From contig JAFFSR010000218.1 in the NCBI GenBank assembly GCA_017163975.1, positions 13,333,501 through 13,397,500 of the forward strand: DNA of 64,000 bases, in the 5' to 3' direction. The notes beneath the pieces were generated by a model. The model was not told the origin of the DNA and did not search any database. It saw nothing but the letters and a program-made list of their open reading frames with translations. The DNA comes from Anastatus disparis (Eukaryota; Arthropoda; Insecta; Hymenoptera; Eupelmidae). The translations under genes were made by a program, and so were the position numbers. Below are positions 55,674 to 64,000 of this stretch, one piece after another; the stretch's first letter is position 1; the number at the start of each line of letters is the position of its first letter.

Positions 55674-58600
55674 CTAGCTATAGTATTCTAACATTAAAGA
55701 AATTATCGGTTTATGGTAACTGAAATGAAATTCATATGTCTGTAAATCAATTTTTTTTAAATGTCTAGAAAAAATATAATTATAAGCCGTGGCATATCTC
55801 GTTATTGGTTCTGCTGAATTTAACTTTAACTCTAAATTAAATTCATTTTTAAGAAATGTTCTTAGTGACTGTGATTTTTTAATTCCAAAATTAGTGTTGA
55901 AGTCACCGGTTATTAAAATTGGGAGTTTATAAAAATTTGTACCAAGTAACAGAGAGCTCGTTATAGTATATTCTAACAATGCCTTGTGTATAAACGACGT
56001 AATATCTTCTATTTCTTGATCTTCTTGAATATAAATGAATACCATGACTATTTCAGTGCCGTTTTTCTTCTTGCACAAAGCTATACAAATTTCACCAACA
56101 CTTCCATATTTAACACTTACATCTACAGTATCTCTTATAATTACATCCATATTTGGTGTAATAATATTAGCTACATCATTTGGATTTTGGTGAATTGCCA
56201 TTCCACCTGACCTAACATTCTCTGGTTTTTTAAAATGGACTACACAATTGAAATTAGGTATATGAAATAGTTCATAGTTTCTTACATTTGTTTCATAAAG
56301 TAATAAAATACTGGCTTTTTGAATAACTGACTTTGTTGAAGCTACGCTATGGCTGTTTGAGTTTTGACAGTTGAAAATTTGATTACTAATGAACTCTATG
56401 ATTGTTTTTACTTCAACGTTCAAATTAGTTGGCGGTAATGTTTCAGTTGTTTGTTGCTTTTCTGTGTTGTGATTCTGTGTTTGACACTCTTCCGGTGTTG
56501 CTTCTATTTTTATTGTACTAAAAATTATTAAAACCAAATTAATTTACTGAATGTTCAAAAAAATGTTATCTTCAGTTAAAATAAGAAATAATAAATTTAA
56601 ATGTTATATACCTTAAAAAATTGTCAGAATCTGATGTTTCTATTTCATGACTTTCATTATTTTCTAGCTGCAAACACTTCTCTGCAGATGGTAGCTCACT
56701 TTTTATTTTTCTAAAAATTATAAGAATACCACTGATTTATTAAACTTTATTCTATTTTCATCTATAAGAAAAATCTATCTTTAATTAAAAGGAAAAATTA
56801 TAAATTTTAATTTTATATACCTTAAAAAATCATCATGCTCTGATATTTCTATTTCATCACTTTCATTATTTTCCAACTGCAAACACTCCTCTACAGATGA
56901 TGGTTCACTTTTGATTATACTAAAAATTATATAAACTTCATTAATTTATCAAATGTTATTTTTTTTTGTGAAATCTTTTTATATTTATATAAATTTTTAT
57001 CTACAAGAATAATTTATCTTCAGTTAAAATGAGAAATAAATTTAAAAGTTATATTTCTGCTTCATTATTTTCATTATTTTCTGGCTGCAGACACTTCTCT
57101 GCAGATGTTGTTTCACTTTTAATCATACTAAAAATTATATGAACGTAATTATTTTATCAAATGCTATTTTTTTTTATTAAATCTTTTTGCATTTATATAA
57201 ATTCTCATCCATAAGAATAATCTATTTTCAGTTAAAATTAGAAATAATAAATTAAAATGGTATATTATACCTTAAAATATTACTAGACTCTGATATTTCT
57301 GCTTCATTATTTTCATTATTTACTGACTGCAAACACTCTTCTTGTTGATGCTCCTCAGATATTGTCTCACTTTTTATTTTACTAAAAATTATAAGAATAT
57401 CACAAATTTACTAAATATTATTCCTTTTTATGAAATCTTTTTGCTTTTATATAAATTTTTATCTCCAAAAAGAATCTATCTTCAGTTAAAATGAGAAATA
57501 TTAAATTTAAATGTTATTATACCTTAAAATATAGTCAGACACCGATATCTCTGATTCATTATTTTTATTATTTTCAAACTGCAGACACTCCACTGCAGAT
57601 GCTGTATCACTTTTGATTATACTAAAAATTATATGACCAACATTAATTTATCAAATATAATTTTTTATTATGAAATCTTTTAACATTTATACAAATTTTT
57701 ATCTTCAGTTAAAATAAGAAACAATAAGTTTAAATGTTATATTATACCTTAAAATATTACCAGAGTTTGACATTTCTGCTACATTCTTTCCATTATTTTC
57801 CAACTGTAGACACTCCTCTGGAGATGATGGTTCACTTTTGATTATACTAAAAATTATATCATTAATTTATCAAATGTTATTTTTTTTGTGAAATCTTTTT
57901 ACATATTTATAAAATTTCATCTACAACAATAATCTACCTTCAGTTAAAATAAGAAATAACGAACGTGAATGTCATATTATACCTTAATATATTGTTTGAG
58001 TTTGTAGTTTCCGTTTCAACTTTTTCTTTTTTTTTCTGCTGCCAATATTCTTTATGGTTCTCTGTAGGTGTTGTTTCATTTCTTATACTGAAAATTACAA
58101 AAAATTCACAACTTATTATATACTATTTCCATTGATAAAATTTATTTACATCTATATTTATTTCAATCCAAAGAAATAATAAATCATAAGCTACTGTAAT
58201 AAATAATGGAATGTAAATGACACATCATACTCAACAAGATTTTCCAAGGCTGATGTTTCTGCTTCTTTTTTTTTCCGCTGTTTATGGTTTTTTTGATGCC
58301 CTATAACTACTGTTGGTGTTTTTCTCTTACTAAAAATGACAAAAATATCACTTATTTATTAAATGGTATTTCCTTTGATAATATTTGTGTACATTTATAT
58401 TTACTTCATGTGAAATAAATGATTGACTTCAAGCTAAACTAATTAAGTAAATGTAATATTATACCTAATAAGATTTTTCAAGTTTGAGATTTTTGCTTCT
58501 GTTGTTTTAATTTTTTTCCGCAGTTGATATTGTTTTGAACGCTCTGCAGCTTTTCTTGGGGTTTTTTTTGTACTAAAATTTATAAAAATGTCATCAATTT

Positions 58601-59234
58601 ATCAGGTTTTTTTTATGAAATATTTGAATTCTATATTTTATTTATATTTTAATATACTGAAATAAGTGATTTAAATTTAATTTAAGAAATAATAGATTTA
58701 AATGTCATATCGTACCTTTTCAGATTTTTCATTGTGTCTGTTTGTTTGATTATTATTTTCTGTCGATACTTTTTTGGATGCTGTGTAACTGTTCTCGTAT
58801 CTTCCCTAAAATTGATTATAAATCATTAATTTATCATACAATTTTTGTATAAATTACAAATAATTTTTTACAATAAAATACAAATGTTTAAATATTATGC
58901 ATTATATTAACAATCATTTGTTATGCTTTCAATTGTCGCATTATTTTTATATTTCTATTATAAACATGATTTTTCATTTTTTAAATTATAAAATAGTTAT
59001 TTTTGTTAATTTACATAATAATAAAAAGATTTTTATCTAAAAATAAAGAAAATAAAATATTTGTTAATTGAAAATTTAATAATTTTAAATAATTCAAATA
59101 AAAAAGCCTATTATTATTATATTACAATATTAGTAAGGTTTTACTTACAGGGTTATTATCGGTTCTTCTTCATCTTCTTCTTCGTCACAGTAAACAACCT
59201 CAAAATTTGGTACTTCACCTTTGACTTTTTCCAT
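55674..59234 (-). CDS. Endonuclease/exonuclease/phosphatase-domain protein with tandemly amplified small exons
   Basis: Not a named gene that I recognise. Exons in transcription order: E1 59234-59149, E2 58805-58716, E3 58572-58465, E4 58329-58231, E5 58087-57983, E6 57846-57748, E7 57621-57523, E8 57381-57271, (E9 skipped), E10 56919-56821, E11 56710-56612, E12 56517-55674. They join to 613 codons including TAG. E1 encodes an acidic start (MEKVKGEVPNF, then CDEEEDEEE). E2-E4 are basic (KKYRQK; RKAAERSKQYQLRKK). E5-E11 are acidic repeats, several of form I-K-S-E...ECLQLENN. E12 carries a DNase I-like fold: LLYETN (putative catalytic Glu about 407), GDFN (536-539) and a terminal FSYHKPI (His about 600). 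The usual Asp before IFSR is Asn (YNYIFSR) and the usual SDH is SYH, so catalysis is uncertain. Every internal exon is phase 2-2, so any can be skipped or duplicated without a frameshift. It could be a host gene or a domesticated mobile-element protein; the sequence does not decide. Confidence 0.8.
56612..58805 (-). repeat. Tandem exon-plus-intron array, ten units of about 210-250 bp
   Basis: Within the EEP-domain gene, exons E2 to E11 sit at regular spacing; their donor-side edges are at 58716, 58465, 58231, 57983, 57748, 57523, 57271, (about 57052), 56821 and 56612. The similarity extends beyond the exons. Most units share an acceptor reading ATAATTTTTAG, a donor AAG|GTATAATAT or AAG|GTATAT, and an intron core containing TCTTCAGTTAAAAT and AATTTAAATGTTATAT. 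E6-E11 are clearly similar in protein sequence. E5 is intermediate. E2-E4 share phase, length and the ending N-x-L but are diverged and basic. This pattern fits repeated unequal duplication of one exon with its flanking intron. Confidence 0.85.
57049..57127 (-). pseudogene. Decayed repeat exon (E9) lacking its splice donor
   Basis: The acceptor (AAAATTATACTAAAAATTTT-type context, exon edge at 57127) and the repeat peptide MIKSETTSAEKCLQPENNE are intact. After the codons for EAEI, the unit runs into TAA (57051-57049) and then into sequence that in sister units belongs to the intron. Compared with its neighbours, the last roughly 25 bases of the exon and the donor are deleted. Included in the mRNA it would truncate the protein before the EEP domain; skipped, the frame of E8 to E10 is preserved because the units are phase 2-2. 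I infer that it is normally skipped. Confidence 0.75.
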
Positions 59235-59319
59235 AGTTTTAAAAAAATAATTATTCTAAATATCTTTTTACAATTGAAAAATTATAAACTTTTTTGGTAA
59301 GAATATTGGTTATGTTTTG

Positions 59320-59430
59320 TCTGCAAACAATAGTAACCATAAGAACGCGCACCGGTGTATACAGAGAGAAGCATATGCGCATCAATATTTGGAGTTTGGA
59401 CATGCGCACGCAAACGCCATTAAAAGACGA
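59320..59430 (-). promoter_or_regulatory. Likely promoter region of the EEP-domain gene
   Basis: Just upstream of the ATG at 59234 is a short CpG-bearing stretch with AACGCGCACCGG, ATATGCGCATC and ACATGCGCACGC. The last two are half-matches to the NRF-1 core. No TATA box is apparent. The transcription start is not determined. Confidence 0.35.
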
Positions 59431-60722
59431 AGAAAGAAAATGAGAAATATAAATGGTAAATGCCCGCGAACTTTAAATTTCTCATAAAACTTTTTATTTT
59501 ATTGCAATTATTGTAATGAGTAAAAGCACCACTTAGTTGAATGAAAGTTTAAGCATCAAAAGAATTTATTTACCTATTACAGCTGAAAATATGATTTCTG
59601 TTTCGAATGATCTTTCTTTTCTATGTGAAGTTTCATAAAGATAAAATTTAACATAAAATTTAAACTTGAGATGCACTATTGAATAATTAAAATTTTTCAA
59701 CTCATGAAAAATGTATAACCTTTTTTTCGCCCAGTTTTTAAAAAAATATTAAATAATAATAAAACGGAGATTGTAAAAGGAGTCATTATTCTTAGTTTAA
59801 AAAGTTATTGTAAAGAAGATGCATTGAAAGTTCAAACATATAACTAATATAAATTTTTTTCTTTATAAATGTTTTAAAATTTAGAATTTTTAAATTTCTA
59901 ACTTGTAGAGTTCTTATTTAATATGAAGGCAAGTTCTTACTGAATATTTAAGTTAGCTGGTTGAATCTCTCTGTTGAGTAGCAAAATTAAAAAGAATTTG
60001 ATTGATCATGTGAAATTCACATAATATACATCTAAATTTAAAATTATGTCAGTGCAAGTTTAGTCGCTTACATACCATCGGTCAATCCTGTTGTGCTGTT
60101 TCAACAGGATACCATATATAACACATCGAATTTCAAAAGCGGATATACATATCGCACTTCTAGTACAGATGTTCCTAAAAAAGCGATTAAAGAACAAGGG
60201 TTTTATTATATGCTTTTTACGAAGTACTTATATTGCTTAGGTATATTATAGACTTTAAAAGAGAAAAGAGCAAGCAGTTACATTTAGTCTTTAAAAGCGA
60301 AAACATCGACGAAGCATAACGCTTATAATTTTAATTGTATTGTATTTAAAATTATTTATGTATTATGAAAATTTATAAATTTTAAATTAATGAACGGTTT
60401 TTTATTAGTACATTATAATTAATAAATTTAACTTTTATAAGACATAAATATGAAATTATCGATTATGTATATTTAGTGAAAATATTGGTAAGTTCATGGA
60501 ATTATTTTATTATTTTGGAAATTTTTAACTTTATATTACATAAAGTCAAAAAAAATTCAATATGTAAACCAAATATTTAAAAAAAATTGAAATATTTAAA
60601 AAATTTTAAATAAAATATATTTTATTATATTATTTTTAAAATATATTATTTATTGAAAGAAGGTTTATAAAACAAAAATATGAATACATTCAAAAATAAA
60701 TTTATTTAACAAAAAAATAATT

Positions 60723-60730
60723 AAAAAAAA
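60723..60730 (-). terminator. Pol III terminator of the 5S gene
   Basis: Eight consecutive T on the minus strand, about six bases after the 5S 3' end. T-runs of four or more terminate RNA polymerase III. Confidence 0.75.
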
Positions 60731-60735
60731 AGAGA

Positions 60736-60854
60736 TGCCAACAGCACGCGGGGTTCCCAAGCGGTCACCCATCCAAGTACTAACCGCGCTCAATGCTGCT
60801 TAACTTCAGTGATCAGACGAGAACTGGTTTTTTCAGCGTGATGTGGCCGTTGAC
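60736..60854 (-). rRNA. 5S ribosomal RNA gene or close pseudogene
   Basis: The reverse complement reads as a nearly full-length 5S rRNA of about 119 nt: a start GTCAACGGCCAC, the internal box A AAGTTAAGCAGC (60795-60806), GCGCGGTTAGTACTTGGATG, and box C TGGATGGGTGACC (60763-60775), then CCGCTTGGGAACCCCGCGTG and the end GCTGTTGGC. Helix I ends can pair (GUCAACGGC with GCUGUUGGC, counting G-U pairs). Immediately downstream on the same strand is a run of eight T (60723-60730), a pol III terminator. Some arm positions (CUGA against UUGA where CCGA/UCGG is usual) are weaker than the common consensus, so it may be a variant or recently decayed copy. No second copy is in the window. Confidence 0.88.
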
Positions 60855-60855
60855 G

Positions 60856-62114
60856 TTAAGATTAATTTTATAGGTGAATCAAGTGTCACTTAATAATTTT
60901 TTTCACATCCCCCACCTTAAAGCTCGTACTTCTTTCCCGCTGAACAGAGAAAGAAACGCTACGTTCAGTCCTTGGTTTTAATGATAACTACTTAATGAAA
61001 CATCAAAATCATTGTATGGGAGGAATTTATGTGCCATACAAATGCTACTCTTTTTAAATATATATCAAGACTAATAAATAATCTTGTGCAAAATTTCATG
61101 GAAGATAAAGGAGCTGGTGAAAAAACACTTAATTATGCGGACAAATATGACAAGTGCAATTTATCAAAAAATTCTAGAAGTAGCTTTTACACAAATATTG
61201 TTTTGCTGATTTTTTGTTACACGATATTTTGACATAAGATCTCATGCGTATATTATTAAAGATCGCAAAGAAAATTATGTCAAATGAAAATAATTCAATA
61301 AAAATTTATTAAATATTGGTTTCAAAAACGCTATAGCTTCTAAATACACCGATTAATTGTAATTAACATTGATGATTCATGCTTGTTACAATATTTTTCC
61401 ATATATCAATGTGCTTTAATTATAATTACATTCAGTACGGTTTTTTAATAGATCCCAATCAGATCTAAGCGATCTAATTATTTTTTTATATGGCAAAAAA
61501 TAAGAAAAAGGAAAATTCCACAGCATGTAATTTTTCATTAAATGTAATTTATTTTCTTAAAGAATTTATAAGTGCACGATTATCCAAGATAATCGAATTT
61601 TTACAAAAAATGGAATACGGTGATTTTTTTTATATCACTTAAGTGATATCCCACAAATTACAATAAATATAGGTACAAACGTTATAAATCTATAAATCTA
61701 TATATCCATGATAATAATTGAATCAAATTATTTTTATATAATGTTCCTTTTTTTTAAGAATGATTTAAAAACATTAAATGTACATTTATCAATAATTTAA
61801 CTAGAATATCGAAATGAGATTAACGTTAGAATTTTCTGAAAGATAAATACATGTATATTCACACACTCTGATTAACTACTACTTGTTTTTTGTGCAATCA
61901 TCGTAAAGGCAATAATGGCGATATTTCAAAATCTTTATGAAAGTCGAAATCAATAGTTTTCGTTTGTTTTTTTTTTACAAATAACGATCCAATGAAAGTT
62001 AAACTTATAATTAATTTTGTAATAATATTATTATTTAGTATTTCATTTATCTATTATATATTATTCTAAATTTTTTCAAAAAGTATTTTCTGTTCTTTGT
62101 TCTCGATCTTTTCT
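60856..62114. other. Intergenic between 5S gene and the cysteine-rich protein gene
   Basis: A/T-rich sequence with a few short open frames that lack coding character. The part next to 62114 is probably 3' UTR of the minus-strand gene. Confidence 0.5.
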
Positions 62115-63046
62115 TTAAACACTTCCAGCAATCAACAAACTGGCTACCAACGATAGTGCAGAAAATCCAAAGGCAACTGGGCTTCCTGTAAATAAATAAT
62201 GTAAATATTAATAAAATAATAATGATAATGTTATTGTAATAATAAAAATTTTAAAAACAATATAATAGAATTTTTCATTTTATTGACGTTTCAAGCAGTA
62301 TGTTTTATAAGTGCGCAAAAAGTAAACTAAGATCAAAGTGCCATATACGGCACGCGTATCGTATACTATTTTGTAGAATGTACGACTTCAATTTGCCAGA
62401 TAATTATGATACTAATGTCTTTTATAATACATCGATTATAAAAGTTACTAAATTGTATCTGTTTAGAAAGTTCAATATAAGATTGTAATAAAATACAATA
62501 TTTTGGTTCATAAAAAACTTAACTGATAATACAGATATATTCTTATCCATATATGTATACCATTATCTTACTTATACTACTTATTACTTCGCTAGAAGAA
62601 TTTTTACAAGAATTTTCACTTAATATTTTAATTATATGATCAAATTTTCCTAATGTCTACTTGTTTGATTGGTTTGGATATCTCAAAACTTTTGGAGTAC
62701 TTGACCAATTAAAAATAAGCGTGTTCGATTAACTAGAATTGTCATCTTTACCGTTGCAAAAAACGCTATATACGCCACGGATAAGTGTGCGGTATAAGCG
62801 AATTTAAGTCACGTATAGTGCTATAAACACTTTTGTTTATCGTAAAATTATAAACAATAAATAGATACGAAAAATCGTATTTTGTGGACTAAATAAAAAA
62901 AATCTTACCGCTACATTCCATATCTTCATCAACCACATAATCTTGCATACAATGACATCGTTTACCAGGAATCGATGTATCATTGCTGACAACACAGTGG
63001 GCCCCTGTTATGCATTCGTCATTGCTGTTGCATGGTACTTCGACAT
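62115..63046 (-). CDS. 3' end of a small secreted cysteine-rich (EB/EGF-like) protein with GPI-type tail, partial
   Basis: Two exons are clear. Exon 63046-62909 (138 nt, donor GTAAG) encodes DVEVPCNSNDECITGAHCVV, then a cysteine-rich stretch with RCHCMQDYVVDEDMECS. The last exon 62185-62115 encodes SPVAFGFSALSLVASLLIAG and ends SV-stop. They join in frame through a Gly codon. The spacing C-x5-C-x5-C, then C-x-C, then a late C after DY, resembles EB modules or incomplete EGF-like repeats of arthropod surface proteins. The end is a small-residue site (Ser-Gly-Ser) followed by about 20 hydrophobic residues with no cytoplasmic tail, as in GPI-anchored precursors. Upstream exons with the signal peptide were not found between 63,047 and 64,000, so the gene probably continues beyond the window. 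Its function is unknown. Confidence 0.72.
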
Positions 63047-63188
63047 CTGAAATGCAGAGTTCATTCGTAAATATAAGGAATTATTTTCTTGCAAATTTAT
63101 TTTTTCTCAACATTTATTTACAATGAATGATTACAAATCAATGAAAAATGCAACAGCTATAGCAATTTTATCAAATCTTTAATATCAT

Positions 63189-63344
63189 CCCTAGAGAAAT
63201 GTGAACATAAAAAATGGTGTATATAAAAATTTAAGGTTATTAGTAATAATTATGCCTAAGAATTGGCCATAAAATGTTAAAAGAAACGTTTCTATTTCTA
63301 CTGGTCATAAAATGGTAAAAAAAACGTTTCAATTTCCACCAGGG
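63189..63344 (+). mobile_element. Short CCCTG...CAGGG repeat, copy B
   Basis: 156 bp, starting CCCTAGAGAAATGTGAAC and ending CCACCAGGG. It shares TATATAAAAATTTAAGGTTA and TTAGTAATAATTATGCC with copy A, and has an extra internal duplication of about 30-40 bp (two runs of CATAAAATG followed by AAACGTTTC). Non-coding. Confidence 0.65.
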
Positions 63345-64000
63345 ATATAAAGACATTTATTTTTCCTTTTTATTTTATTAAATATTAATAAAGCCTTAAT
63401 GGAATTATTATTAACTACTGCATTTTTCATTAATACTTGCTATCATTAGCAATCAAAATACAGCTTAAAGATTAAATAAAGTAATATGTATTTTTTACAA
63501 AGATTTATTAAAATATCATGCAAGTGTCTTTTATTACAGTTTCATAATTTATAATCCTCTTTTAAAATCAATAATATAATTTCTTTATACATGACTTTTT
63601 AAACTTTATATAAATTAAAAAAAAAAAAATAACCAAAACTCTGAGATTTTTCATCGATTAACTGCGAACACGAGAACGTTATTAACGCTAACGTGTTTAC
63701 ATGAAAATAACCACAAAGCCAATTGTTCTGTACCGTGTGCCGATCATTTATCACGACTCCTTATTTAAACGAGAATTTACACAAGAAGCCGTTAACAACT
63801 TCTAATTTGTCAATTTACACTCCAATACCTCTCTAATATGTCCCGAGTTTTATTCGTTCTGAAAGTATTTTTAACCCTTTATTTTAAAATTTCTATTTTT
63901 ATATTTTTCCATGATTGGTTTTGTGTTTTCAACATTGATTTGTAATATGTTTTAGTAATTTTAAACTTCATTTTAATATTTTTAACTTATTCACTACATA
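63345..64000. other. Right end of the window, no exon seen
   Basis: Probably intron of the cysteine-rich protein gene. A/T-rich; I found no acceptor/donor pair bounding cysteine codons. Confidence 0.4.

Noticed and set aside
55986..56210. Plus-strand 74-codon open frame at 55986-56210 (coordinates given high to low)
   Set aside because: It is the antisense shadow of the EEP-domain exon.

Overview
The window looks like an insect nuclear contig, probably from a hymenopteran. It is strongly AT-rich, with short AT-rich introns bounded by GT...AG, tRNA-derived SINEs, small terminal-inverted-repeat elements and a 5S rRNA gene. Protein similarity supports only the insect/arthropod level; the hymenopteran assignment is an inference from base composition and repeat style.

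Layout. Positions 1 to about 45,000 form a gene desert. I found no convincing coding exon there, only A/T-rich sequence, microsatellites, dispersed repeats and a series of short islands with higher GC and purine-rich tracts. At 45,061-45,589 (minus strand) there is a GC-rich block with a splice acceptor, a TATA/initiator pair, a short upstream ORF and a 19-codon open start ending in a splice donor. It may be an alternative first exon of a gene whose giant intron is the desert to its left. All confident protein genes lie right of 50.8 kb.

Genes. (1) Ferrochelatase, minus strand, eight exons, 398 codons, with the catalytic His and all four [2Fe-2S] cysteines. (2) A head-to-head neighbour on the plus strand, eEF1A lysine methyltransferase 2 (EEF1AKMT2/METTL10), four exons, 225 codons; the two start codons are 354 bp apart, so they probably share a promoter. 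(3) A minus-strand gene at 55,674-59,234 with a C-terminal endonuclease/exonuclease/phosphatase (DNase I-like) domain in one large exon. It is preceded by an array of small exons that are all in phase 2-2 and sit in tandem exon-plus-intron units of about 210-250 bp. Most of the later units encode a short acidic peptide beginning with a sumoylation-type consensus (I-K-S-E). One unit has lost its splice donor and carries an in-frame stop. This array is the most unusual object in the window. (4) A 5S rRNA gene at 60,736-60,854 (minus) with a T-run terminator. (5) The 3' part of a gene at 62,115-63,046 (minus) for a small secreted cysteine-rich protein with a C-terminal GPI-type hydrophobic tail; its start lies outside what I could identify.

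Repeats. Six copies of one tRNA-derived SINE family (two of them on the minus strand), a second tRNA-like box A/box B sequence, a foldback element with about 78-bp arms flanked by TA, a CCCTG...CAGGG element present near both ends of the window, and a palindromic GGGAGTAAA element with one good and one decayed copy. The genes do not form a pathway together: ferrochelatase is mitochondrial haem synthesis, EEF1AKMT2 modifies a translation factor, and the other two are of unknown role.
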